From CBDBJK01 sp965206395 (GTDB lineage Bacteria; Chloroflexota; Dehalococcoidia; Lucifugimonadales; CATOSD01), in assembly GCA_965206395.1 (NCBI GenBank), contig CBDBJK010000005.1, forward strand, positions 21,329 to 85,328: 64,000 nt of DNA. The letters run 5' to 3'. A program made the translations under genes and the position numbers. Positions 38,888-47,299 of this stretch are shown piece by piece. The notes below the pieces were generated by a model. The model searched no databases and was not told the DNA's origin. It was given only the letters and a program-made list of their open reading frames with translations. Numbering within the stretch: position 1 is the stretch's first letter; the number at the start of each line of letters is the position of its first letter.

Positions 38888-39559
38888 ATGGCCGAAAACG
38901 AACGAAGGATTACTATTCAACCCAACGGCCCTTATGTTGTCTACGGTAATGTACCCTTGGTACGCAAATCTGAAGTCGTTTCGGAGCACGGCGAGCCGCT
39001 CACGTGGAAGAAGGATGAGGTCTTGCAGACAGGAGAGAGATATGCGTTGTGCCGATGCGGTCAATCCAGCGCCAAACCATTTTGCGATGGGTCTCATACT
39101 CGTGTGGATTTCGACGGCAGCGAGGTGGCTGATACAGGCAATATCTCAGAGCGAGAGGTTACTTACGATGGCACGAAGGTCTTCGTCAAAGATGATCGCT
39201 CTGTGTGCATACATGCGGGCTTCTGCGGCGACAGAGTCAGCAATGTATGGAAGATGACTCTGGGTTCTGATGATACTCAGGTTCGTGCGCGCATTATGTC
39301 TATGATAGAGCGATGCCCTTCGGGAGCGCTTTCCTATTCCTTGGAACAAGATGGCGAAAATCTGGAGCCAGACCTTCCGGTGGAGATTGCTATTACCCCA
39401 GATGGGGCGCTTTGGGTCAGCGGCGAAATCCCCGTGGAACGAGCCGATGGTCAGCCTCTAGAAGTGCGCAACAGAGTGACTTTGTGCCGTTGCAGTGGCT
39501 CTAGCAACAAGCCGCTATGTGATGGAACACATAAGGAAAACGGGTTCTCAGAGGAGTAG
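38888..39559 (+). CDS. Iron-sulfur protein with two CDGSH domains and a central ferredoxin-like domain
   Basis: 223 residues, ATG 38888 behind TTTGGAGGAT. Two complete mitoNEET-type ligand sets are present: CRCGQSSAKPFCDGSH near residue 55 and CRCSGSSNKPLCDGTH near residue 205, each binding a [2Fe-2S] cluster through three cysteines and one histidine. Between them, CIHAGFC and RCPSGALSY fit a divergent Fer4_19-type domain. Such proteins move electrons or clusters; the surrounding flavin enzymes are possible partners (inference). Confidence 0.9.
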   Translation: MAENERRITIQPNGPYVVYGNVPLVRKSEVVSEHGEPLTWKKDEVLQTGERYALCRCGQSSAKPFCDGSHTRVDFDGSEVADTGNISEREVTYDGTKVFVKDDRSVCIHAGFCGDRVSNVWKMTLGSDDTQVRARIMSMIERCPSGALSYSLEQDGENLEPDLPVEIAITPDGALWVSGEIPVERADGQPLEVRNRVTLCRCSGSSNKPLCDGTHKENGFSEE

Positions 39560-39686
39560 GGCGTCCGCGAGGCGAGGCGAATGTAATCAAATTGACGCAG
39601 GCCACTGTCGCCCATAATCGCCATCTGACGCTGTCAATAATCCTTCTATCTATACTCTCAAATCTGGCATTGCACTATTGTAAGCT

Positions 39687-40757
39687 TTACGAGAACGCTG
39701 GCATAACCTCCTGCGTCAGAAGCTTCAGGCTCCGTTTGACGGCCTCCGGGGGCAGCAGTCCTCCAGGATTCAATTCCGCGGTAAAGCCGGTCAACCCCAG
39801 GGTTTCTTTGAACTGCCTCAAACGATCAATCACTCTTTCAGGAGTTCCGAATATCACTTTGGTATCCAGAATCTCCTGATAGCTGATCTTGGCTAATCGC
39901 TCCGCGCGGCTTGCGCTCCTCTCGAAACTTGCAGTCTCTCCGTGTCCTCCCAGGTTATCCTCAGAAGTGCGACCCTCATACAGTTTGCGCATGCGGTCAA
40001 AATAGACCTCAATGCTCTCTCTAGGATCCCCAATAGCCTCTTCTTCGGTAAGGCCGATATACATCGGGATTCGTACCGAGATGTCACCTGCATCACCAGG
40101 GTGTCCGGCTTCCTGCCACGCCTTTCGGTAGTCTTTCAAATTGGTTTCCAGTTCGTGAACGTCCATGCCTCTCATCGACAGGAATATGGGGAAACCTAGC
40201 CTGCCTACACGGGTGAAGCTATCCTCTGAAGTAGATGCCAGCCGTATCTTGGGGTGTGGTTTCTGGTAAGGCATTGGCGACACCGACGCATTCTCAATGT
40301 CGTTGTACTTGCCATGGTAGGAAAAAGGTTCCCCTTTCCAAGCCTCCATAATTATGTCCAGAGCTTCCTGGAACCGTTCTTTGCTCTCATCATAGGGTAC
40401 CCCCATAATCTCATATGAACGAGCATTGCCACTCCGTCCTACACCGTACTCAAAGCGGCCTTCGCTTATCTGGTCAACAGTAGCCGCCTCTTCTGCAAGC
40501 CTCAGTGGATTGATTAAGGGCAATACCTGCACCGCCATGCCAACCCTTAATCGTTTGGTGCGGCTGGCGATGGCGCTTGCCACGACGATGGGCGCGGAAA
40601 GCACCGAACGTTGTGGATTGAAATGCATCTCACCAAGCCAAACCGAGTCCAGGCCCGTCTCCTCAGCCATATCTATCAGGTCGAAAGCTTCACGAAATGC
40701 CTCCGCCTGAGTCCCTCCCTTTCGAAGTAAAAAGTCCAAGAATATTCCGAAATCCAT
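39687..40757 (-). CDS. Luciferase-like (LLM class) flavin-dependent monooxygenase 1
   Basis: 356 residues of the bacterial-luciferase fold. ATG 40757 follows AGGAGGCAGTCA. GLDSVWLGEMHF, LRVGMAVQVLPLINPLRLAEEAATVDQISEGRFEYGVGR and RFQEALDIIMEAWKGEPF are the family blocks that bind reduced FMN and shape the barrel. These enzymes insert oxygen into organic compounds, using flavin reduced by a separate reductase. Expansion of this family is reported for SAR202 Chloroflexota. A relative lies at 43440. It heads a catabolic cluster with two amidohydrolases. Confidence 0.92.
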   Translation of the reverse strand: MDFGIFLDFLLRKGGTQAEAFREAFDLIDMAEETGLDSVWLGEMHFNPQRSVLSAPIVVASAIASRTKRLRVGMAVQVLPLINPLRLAEEAATVDQISEGRFEYGVGRSGNARSYEIMGVPYDESKERFQEALDIIMEAWKGEPFSYHGKYNDIENASVSPMPYQKPHPKIRLASTSEDSFTRVGRLGFPIFLSMRGMDVHELETNLKDYRKAWQEAGHPGDAGDISVRIPMYIGLTEEEAIGDPRESIEVYFDRMRKLYEGRTSEDNLGGHGETASFERSASRAERLAKISYQEILDTKVIFGTPERVIDRLRQFKETLGLTGFTAELNPGGLLPPEAVKRSLKLLTQEVMPAFS

Positions 40758-40907
40758 TGACTGCCTCCTGCTCGCGGGCTGCAACTACAGGATTGAAGAG
40801 ATCATTGCCTGCCCAGCGGTCACCGTGAAATTTGTTTAGCCATCGACTTTCATTGCTCGGTCTGTATTCAATTAGCTTCGTTCCAGAAGATCGATACCTG
40901 GTCTGAA

Positions 40908-41902
40908 TCACATGCCTAGCAGGGATTCCAGGTTCTTCCAGAGAATCTTATCTTTCTCCTCTTGTGTGAGTCTCTCCAATCCTTGAATCCATTCTGTGAT
41001 TGAAGGGTCCCAGTTAACAAGTGGGTAGTCACTTCCCAGCACTACACGATCGATTCCCACCCGGTCGATAAGAAAGCGCAAAGCAGCCTCGCTTTGGACG
41101 ACGGTATCGTAGTAAAGCCTGCGCTCATAGGCGCTGGGGGGCCTGCTGATATTGACCTGCGCTTCAGAGCGTACCTGCCAACCTCGATCCAGTCGCCCCA
41201 TGCCAAAGCAGGCGTAACCACCTCCATGGGCAACGCACACTTTGAGGTCTGGATATTTTTCCAGAATTCCCCCGAAAATTAGCGTCGCAACAATCAAGGT
41301 ATCTTCTAGCAAAACGCCGACGCTAGTGGTCAAACCGTATCGATTGACGTGTTCCCTCATGACATTGTGCTGCGGTTGAGGATGGTAGAAAAGAACAGCG
41401 CCCATTGATTCCGCCGCCTCGACAGAGGCGAGAACTCTGACTCGTCCCAGTTTTTGCCGTTCACGACAGTGTCAAATTCAGCGCCCTTCAACCCCAATAC
41501 ATTCACCGCCCGGTCTAACTCGGCTATCGAGGCGTCAATGTCTTGAAGCGGCAATGTAGCCAGTCCTGCGAATCGCTGGGGCCACTGGCTTACCATAGAA
41601 GCGATCTCGTCGTTTATTTCCCTGGCATGAGCCAAACCCTGTGCTGTATCCAGATGGTATCCGAATAGCGGGGTGTGAAGAGATATGACCTGAACCTCCG
41701 TACCTATTTCATCCATGTCTTTGATGCGTTCCTCTGGAGTGAAACGTAGTTTGGGTATGATACGCCCAGTCCTCCCTTCCATAACAAGAAGAGTCGCCTT
41801 TTCTGGAGACGCATATTTGATCCCATGCCACTCTTCACCTCTATCGAGAGCGTTCAAAAGGCACTGGGGTATGAGATGAGCGTGGATGTCTATACTGCGC
41901 AT
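40908..41902 (-). pseudogene. ACMSD-like amidohydrolase 1, frameshifted
   Basis: An amidohydrolase_2 protein similar to aminocarboxymuconate-semialdehyde decarboxylase. The start MRSIDIHAHLIPQ has the HxH zinc site (ATG 41902 behind GAGGAGGC); VCVAHGGGYACF and VVLGSDYPL hold later metal ligands. Near 41412 the frame breaks: FSPLSRRRNQ continues the first frame, while VEAAESMGAVLFYHP in the next frame is what the family expects. One base inserted or lost explains it. Family members decarboxylate or hydrolyse ring-cleavage products. Confidence 0.8.
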
Positions 41903-41948
41903 TCTATAGCCTCCTCGATATGCGATTGCCACGGCCTATGGCAACGAC

Positions 41949-42947
41949 TTATAACCCCAGCAGGTTTGCCAGGTTTTTCCATAGGATCAATTCTTTCTCT
42001 TCTTGAGTCAGGCTTTCTAACCTAAGTATCCAGGAGACCGGCCAGTCAAATTCCATGTCGTAGGGCCAGTCAGTGCCGAATAGTACGCGGTCGGGTCCAA
42101 CCGTATCTATGAGGTAGCGCAACGCCTCCTCGGTGTAGACGATGCAGTCGTAGTAGAAACTTCTCAGGTAAGCGCTAGGAGGTTTGCTGATTTTAGTTTC
42201 AGACTCGCTCAGGCCCTTCCAGCCTCGATCGATGCGGTCAATTCCGTGGCAGGTGTAGCCACCACCATGAGACAGGCATATTTTCAAGTCAGGACAGGCG
42301 TCCATGACCCCGCCCATAACCAGTGTGCTGAATGTAACAGTCCGATCCGCCAGATTTCCCATGGTATTGGGCATGTGATATCTGGTGATTCGGGAGCTGA
42401 CGATGGTTCCACCACCCTGGTGAAAGAGGATCATCGCGCCCAATTCCTCCGCCGCCTTCCAGAAAGGAAGGAACTCCGGTTCGTCCAGCCAACGGCCATT
42501 GATGTGGTCGTTAATCATTGCTCCCTTCAAACCCAGTTGGACTACCGCTCGTTCCAGTTCGGCGATGGCGGCATTGACGTCTTGCATCGGCAAAGCCGCC
42601 AATCCAGAGAACCGCTCAGGCTAGGCCTTGATCATCTGGCTTATTTCGTCGTTGGTGTCCTTCGAGGTGGCGAGGGCAATTTCAGCATCAAGATTGTAGT
42701 TATAAAACCCGGAAAAGGGGGAAAGAACGTGCACGTCTACCCCCAGAGAATCCATGTCTGAAAGGCGCTCCTCAGGCGTCCACCGAGCTTTGGGAGGGAG
42801 CGGCCCACCTTGCTGCCCGCCAATAACAGGGTACTGTCGTCCCCGCGCATCTTGTTCTCGTTTGAGGGTATGCCAGTTGCCTCCATCCTCCGTCGCTTTC
42901 CAGAAGCATTGGGGAGTGACATGGGCATGAATATCGATACTTCTCAT
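41949..42947 (-). pseudogene. ACMSD-like amidohydrolase 2, in-frame TAG
   Basis: A paralogue of the preceding gene (MRSIDIHAHVTPQ, ICLSHGGGYTCHG, VLFGTDWPYD). A TAG at 42621-42623 interrupts QMIKA-stop-PERFSGLAALP; the paralogue has SQWPQRFAGLATLP, so the stop replaces a Trp codon (TGG to TAG). Otherwise the 332-codon frame is complete with all metal ligands. The two genes are probably the product of a tandem duplication and both are now broken. Confidence 0.85.
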
Positions 42948-43439
42948 TATTGCTCTCCCGACGACATGGACGCTCTACTTGGGCGTCCATCGACTAAGCC
43001 CTCCTACTCAGGGACTCTTATGGACGTGCGACGCAATTATATACCAGGCTTTTTTGCAACTAAATACCTGATTCGCCTATTTCGAATATGTTGACGATTA
43101 GCGCGAAATGAGATCTGAGCCGCGCGCCTCCAAGCGATTCCGCTCAATGCCAAGTCTTGGCGGTCGCTTGCTCGTACTGACCTACAGCATGGGGGCCATT
43201 TAATCTGCCGTTCGCTTCAGCTTCAGACAAACCATGCTGGAAATGCTTCTGTTGGACAGGCTGCATTATAACGAACCAGAGTATCCTCATCCAGTACAAG
43301 CTGAAGGCAGAACCCAGACAGATGCGGACAAGGCATGTTGCTTGCAGTACCTACGGCAGTTTACAATGAGCCGAACAATATGACATCCAAACGCAATTAT
43401 CTCTTTACAGTGTGTGGTTAACGATGGAAGGAGCACCCC
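42948..43439. other. Intergenic region with small hairpin
   Basis: About 490 bases without a supported gene. TGGACGC (42967-42973) and GCGTCCA (42983-42989) form a short hairpin near the left end. The divergent promoters of the amidohydrolase and monooxygenase genes must lie here, but none is clear. Confidence 0.4.
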
Positions 43440-44516
43440 ATGAAATTTGGAATGTTCGAAATCATCAGATGGCATCAAGACCTATCAGCGGAGCAAACCT
43501 TCAACCATGCTCTGGAACAAATAGAGTTAGCTGACAAGCTAGGGCTACAAGAAATATGGTTGGGGGAACACCATTTCTCCAGGCACGGCATATTGTCGGG
43601 TATTTTCTCGTTCATGGGAGCTGTCGCGGCCAAGACCAAGAACGCTAGACTCGGCACTGCTATCGTCGTACTGCCGTTCCATAATCCAGTGCAGGTTGCC
43701 GAAGAGTGTGCCACCCTGGACATTCTGTCCAATGGTAGGTTTAGTCTGGGTGTTGGAGCAGGATACCAGGCCCAAGAATTTCACGGTATGGGAGTAGACA
43801 TCAAAGAGTCCAGAGAGATGTTTAAGGAATATCTGGATGTCATAAGGAAGTGTTGGGAAGATGGGCCGACTACGTACAAAGGCAACTACGTAAATATCGA
43901 GGACATCTGGGTGATTCCGAAGCCTGTCCAGAAGCCAGGGCCTCCAGTTTATATCGCCGTTAGCACAAGTCCAGAGAGCGTTGATTATGCCGCCAAGATT
44001 GGAGTTCCCATTATAGTAGGTGGGCCAACTACTACCCTTGGTCAAACACCACAGGTCATACAGTTGTGGCATGAGCGCATGGAACATTATGGTCATCCAC
44101 ATGAGCACATTGATTTGCCAGTAAGCGCAAATGTGTATCTGGCTCCTACGATGGAAGAGGCCGAGAACGACATCAAAGGGCTTGAAGACAAGATCAACGA
44201 AGAGTTTTATAGAGTAGGCAATCCAGCCGACAAGGATGGGAACATTCCCGAAAACTATAAGCATTGGGTTCACAGAGACAATGACCGAATGGCGGCTGCG
44301 GAACGCGCTCGAAAGGAAGGCATACGTCCGCTGGTCGGAACTCCTGAAGTAGTTTGTGAAAGAATCGAAGTGCTAAAGTCGAAAGGGATCAATCGTATAT
44401 TTGGTAAGTTCGGCGCCGCCGGGTTGGACAAAGAGAAGTCCTTGCGATGCATCGAAATGTTCGCGTCAGAAGTGATGCCGAACTTTGCTGACGACCTCAT
44501 AATGGCTACTGATTAA
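43440..44516 (+). CDS. Luciferase-like (LLM class) flavin-dependent monooxygenase 2
   Basis: 358 residues. MKFGMFEIIRWHQD, LQEIWLGEHHFSRHG, ARLGTAIVVLPFHNPVQVAEECATLDILSNGRFSLGVGAGY and the C-terminal VGTPEVVCERIEVLKSKGINRI are typical. The GEHHF motif and GVGAGYQ place it with alkanal-type monooxygenases. RBS GGAAGGAGCACCCC. It is about 30-35% like the enzyme at 39687 by eye, so it is a separate subfamily. Intact. Confidence 0.92.
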   Translation: MKFGMFEIIRWHQDLSAEQTFNHALEQIELADKLGLQEIWLGEHHFSRHGILSGIFSFMGAVAAKTKNARLGTAIVVLPFHNPVQVAEECATLDILSNGRFSLGVGAGYQAQEFHGMGVDIKESREMFKEYLDVIRKCWEDGPTTYKGNYVNIEDIWVIPKPVQKPGPPVYIAVSTSPESVDYAAKIGVPIIVGGPTTTLGQTPQVIQLWHERMEHYGHPHEHIDLPVSANVYLAPTMEEAENDIKGLEDKINEEFYRVGNPADKDGNIPENYKHWVHRDNDRMAAAERARKEGIRPLVGTPEVVCERIEVLKSKGINRIFGKFGAAGLDKEKSLRCIEMFASEVMPNFADDLIMATD

Positions 44517-44600
44517 CCACTGCATTTCGGAACGGCAAAGCTGTATATACTATTGCACGGTAGATTGACCAGCAGCCGCTGAAATGCAAGGAGGTTATTT

Positions 44601-44978
44601 ATGCAATCCCAGAGGCTTGAGCAAAGTCCTCGGAACCATCGCGGTGGTCAGGTGTCCTATCTTCTTCTAGACAAGGGACAATTCGGATCACAGAATCTTA
44701 CCATCACGTGGGTAGAAGGAGCGCCAGAGAGTCAGCAGTCTTCCCATTCTCACAACGCGAATGAGCAGGCCTATGTGATGGTTCGTGGTCGAGGTCTTAT
44801 GATGGTTGGCGATGAATCGCAGGAGGTGGGGCCAGGGACCGTTATCTTTGTGCCTCCGAATACCAAACATTCAATCAAAAATATCGGAGAGGAGCCTCTG
44901 CTTTTCATAGGAGTGACATCACCACCGCTCGACATACCAGCCGAAGGCGGCGGGTACGTCGTCCCTGCATCGCCGTAA
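44601..44978 (+). CDS. Cupin-domain protein
   Basis: 125 residues forming a single cupin barrel: SHSHNANEQAYVMVRGRGLM is motif 1 with two His and one Glu metal ligands, and GPGTVIFVPPNTKHSIKN is motif 2 with the last His. It may act as a small dioxygenase, isomerase or sensor. RBS AAGGAGG precedes ATG 44601. It lies behind a flavin monooxygenase with an 84-base gap, so the two may form an operon. Confidence 0.88.
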   Translation: MQSQRLEQSPRNHRGGQVSYLLLDKGQFGSQNLTITWVEGAPESQQSSHSHNANEQAYVMVRGRGLMMVGDESQEVGPGTVIFVPPNTKHSIKNIGEEPLLFIGVTSPPLDIPAEGGGYVVPASP

Positions 44979-45234
44979 GCGTGACACGAATCGGGGTCGC
45001 GACCATCAGTAGCATTCGCATGCCCCTCACCAGCGGAATATAGGCTCTCCTCCTGTCTGCTTTCCGCTCTTGACACTCTTACCATCCCTCTCGATCTAAT
45101 CAGCGGCTGCTGAAACAGCGATTGCCCGTCGCTTTCGAGGCCGTTGCAGGCATGGCATGTGGCCTTCACAGGGCGATTGTGCCTGAATATGGAGAGTCGC
45201 ACATGGTATAAAATGCCTATTCATCTATACCTCT

Positions 45235-45363
45235 TGACAAACAAGACTAATGCGTTATAATAGTCTTGTTATAAGGTTTTGCAATACTGCATGAAAGATC
45301 ATGATTGACTATTCGAAAATGCTAGATGCAAAGGGTTGACAAGTCGGAAAACTGTGGTATGGT
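45235..45363 (+). promoter_or_regulatory. Two tandem sigma70 promoters, first with operator
   Basis: P1: TTGACA (45235-45240), 16-base spacer, TATAAT (45257-45262). The inverted repeat ACAAGACTA (45242-45250) / TAGTCTTGT (45262-45270) overlaps the -10, so a dimeric repressor could bind. P2: TTGACA (45336-45341), 16-base spacer, TATGGT (45358-45363). Both point at the short frame at 45434. Confidence 0.7.
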
Positions 45364-45433
45364 CATGGGCTGTCGTGAAATATGAACACGACATGCTAGC
45401 GAGATTTGCATTCGCAACAAACGGTTGGAGATT

Positions 45434-45571
45434 ATGAACATCTTACGCTGGTCACTAGAATCGAATATTTCCGAGATACTCGCCACACTGAGTGTCGTCA
45501 AACATTTTGCGCCCAATTTTGCCGATGACCGGCAACAGGCAGGTACGTTGAGAGGGTGCGCCAGCGATTAG
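45434..45571 (+). CDS. Small 45-residue protein upstream of the Y RNA array
   Basis: ATG 45434 follows GGTTGGAGATT at good spacing, behind two strong promoters and ahead of an intrinsic terminator, so a short transcript is expected. The product begins MNILRWSLESNISEILATL and has no recognised domain. It may be a leader peptide or a regulator of the locus, or only a leader RNA. Confidence 0.4.
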   Translation: MNILRWSLESNISEILATLSVVKHFAPNFADDRQQAGTLRGCASD

Positions 45572-45596
45572 GGTATAGACATATAACAAGTCTTTC

Positions 45597-45636
45597 AAAA
45601 GGCCCTGGCGCTGTGCAGCCCAGGGCCTTTTTGTTT
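45597..45636 (+). terminator. Intrinsic terminator before the Y RNA array
   Basis: AAAAGGCCCTGG (45597-45608) pairs with CCAGGGCC (45620-45627), followed by TTTTTGTTT. It ends the short transcript that starts at the tandem promoters; some read-through may reach the RNA array. Confidence 0.85.
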
Positions 45637-45728
45637 GCCTGCGGAGTTCTGGAACATCCTGGCCCGTAACCAATCGACAAAATCGGCAGATGAGAGCCTT
45701 TCAGCTTCATCGCCAAAAACAGATGATC

Positions 45729-45740
45729 TGCACTTTAACA
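45729..45740 (+). promoter_or_regulatory. boxA-like antitermination element
   Basis: TGCACTTTAACA differs at one position from the Escherichia coli boxA consensus TGCTCTTTAACA, which loads NusB/S10 and keeps polymerase from terminating on untranslated RNA. It lies 22 bases before the first Y RNA. Related sequences occur at 45905-45916 (core TCTTTAACA) and 49249-49260. Confidence 0.5.
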
Positions 45741-45761
45741 ATTAAATAGGATCAAGACACA

Positions 45762-45896
45762 GCAAGGCAGCAGTAAGGATGAGACTTACTTCGCGTTACA
45801 AGCGAGTGGTCGTTGGTTCGATCCCAACTGCAATGGAAACACTGCATAGCTCAGTGGTAGAGCACTTAACAGTCTCGCCGGTTTTCTCTGCCTTGC
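45762..45896 (+). ncRNA. Y RNA 1, circularly permuted tRNA mimic (YrlA type)
   Basis: Outer stem 45762-45770 / 45888-45896 (9 perfect pairs), asymmetric internal loop, inner stem 45781-45786 / 45871-45876. Inside, in order: an anticodon-like hairpin with a 7-base loop (stem 45791-45794 / 45802-45805, loop GTTACAA), a T arm (GTTGG-TTCGATC-CCAAC, 45812-45828), a 7-base acceptor-like helix with one mismatch closed by GAAA (45829-45846), TA, and a D arm (GCTC-AGTGGTA-GAGC, 45849-45863). This is a tRNA opened between D and anticodon arms. Bacterial Y RNAs with tRNA-like domains near Ro60 genes are established; they tether Ro60 to exoribonuclease PNPase. Confidence 0.85.
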
Positions 45897-45931
45897 ACAA
45901 AAGAATATCTTTAACAAAACAGATCACGCAA

Positions 45932-46029
45932 ACGATCGCGCAGCAAGTCGAGAGGTACTTCGGTTACACTCCCTATGGAAGTGGCCGGTTCAATTCCGGC
46001 TAACCTCTCGGCAGCATTCTCGTGGTCGT
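45932..46029 (+). ncRNA. Y RNA 2
   Basis: Outer stem 45932-45940 / 46021-46029 (with two G-U pairs), internal loop CAGCAAGT (45941-45948) opposite GCAGCATTCT (46011-46020), inner stem 45949-45956 / 46003-46010 (8 pairs). It encloses a hairpin (45957-45961 / 45978-45982) and a T-arm-like hairpin GCCGG-TTCAATT-CCGGC (45984-46000). No D arm or acceptor-like helix. It shares the internal loop and TACTTCG motif of the other two. Confidence 0.75.
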
Positions 46030-46148
46030 CCCCTGATGACTGTGGCAGCAAGGTGGAGGCTTACTTCGAACCTCTTAGAAGAGATTGGCCGATAACCAAG
46101 CCGCCGAAAGGCGATTGCCTCTCCATTATCCTCCATAGTCATCAGGGG
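46030..46148 (+). ncRNA. Y RNA 3
   Basis: Outer stem 46030-46045 / 46133-46148: 16 pairs with one G-U. Internal loop CAGCAAGGT (46046-46054) opposite CCATTATCCT (46123-46132); inner stem 46055-46060 / 46117-46122. Inside are TTACTTCG (46061-46068), a T-arm-like hairpin with a 7-base loop (TTGG-CCGATAA-CCAA, 46085-46099) and a GAAA-capped helix (46102-46113) in the same order as in Y RNA 1, but no D arm. It abuts Y RNA 2 directly and ends 82 bases before Ro60. Confidence 0.75.
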
Positions 46149-47299
46149 TCAAAATAGTCGCACAGCGGGGCCTAGCCTGGGATCGCATCTCATGCAGGTC
46201 AGTCGCTGAAGAAATGAAAGGAGGTCTGAAATGGCCAAGTTCAATATCAAGCCTGTTACCCAGAAGAAGGCAACCAACCTGGCTGGTGGAACGGCTTTTG
46301 CCGAGTCGCCAGAGCTAGAGTTCGCGTCACTGCTCCTGACCTCCTTTGTTCAGGATCAGTTCTATCGGACCGAATCGGACATACTAGAGCGTGTTTCCGA
46401 GCTACTGGACAATGGCGTGCCGCACGAGTTCGCGGCAAAGGCAGCCGTGTACGCCCGAGACCAGTTCAACATGCGGTCCGTCTCGCATGCGGTGGCTGCC
46501 GAGCTGGCATACCGTGTGAAGGAATCCGAGTGGATGCGCCCTTTCGTGCGGAACGTGATCGTTCGTGTGGACGACATGCTGGAGATCGTGGCCTACTTCG
46601 AGGGCAAGCACGGGCGTCGACCCGTACCGAATGCCCTGAAGCGAGGTATCCGAGACGCCTTCGAGATGTTCGACGGCTACCAGCTAGCCAAGTATCGCGG
46701 CGAGAACCGCAGCATCAAGCTGGTGGACATTGTGAACCTTGTCCACCCGCAGCCAACCGACCGCAATCGGGAGGCGCTAAAGCAGCTCGTAGAGGGTACG
46801 CTGCGTTCGACCGAAACATGGGAGAGCAAGATTTCCCAGGCCGGACAGCAGGCCGAGACTATGGATGACAAGGCCGAGTTGAAGGCTGAGGCATGGGCCG
46901 AGATGGTACGAACGCGCAAGATCGGATACATGGCCCTGGTGCGAAACCTGCGCAACATCATCAAGAATGCGCCAGATGTAGTAACCGAGGCCTGCGACAT
47001 GCTGGTACAGCCGGAGCTAGTGCGGAAGTCACGGCTGCTGCCGTTCAGGTTTGTGACAGCCCGTGACGAGCTGGAGAAGCTGAAGGTAGCGAAGATGGCG
47101 AAGCCCGATGACATAGTACCGAAGGCTCTCAAGCAGTTCTGGAAGAACCTGGTGCTTATGTTCCAGGATCCACGGAATGCAGTTGAGCCGGAGAAGGTAG
47201 AGGTAGAGAAGGTTGACCCAATCGACGCGGTGTTGGAGGCTATCAACAGGGCCGCAGACCTGGCGCTCGCTAACGTGCCGAGATTCGAAGGCAAGACCC

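Noticed and set aside
40690..40911. A 73-codon minus-strand frame between monooxygenase and amidohydrolase
   Set aside because: It overlaps the start of the monooxygenase gene, has no RBS, and its composition is not convincing.
32862..42623. Stop-codon reassignment or recoding at the in-frame TGA and TAG codons
   Set aside because: Intact genes in the same window end with TAG (enolase, fic) and TGA, different stops are involved, and no selenocysteine-type element is seen. Mutation is simpler.
45762..45896. A permuted tRNA gene making a functional tRNA
   Set aside because: The acceptor-like helix is closed by a GAAA tetraloop without CCA, and the opening lies between D and anticodon arms on a long two-part stem. 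Together with its place before Ro60 this fits a Y RNA better.
45779..46157. Two short plus-strand reading frames of 74 and 60 codons
   Set aside because: They run through the stems and arms of the Y RNAs and have no RBS.
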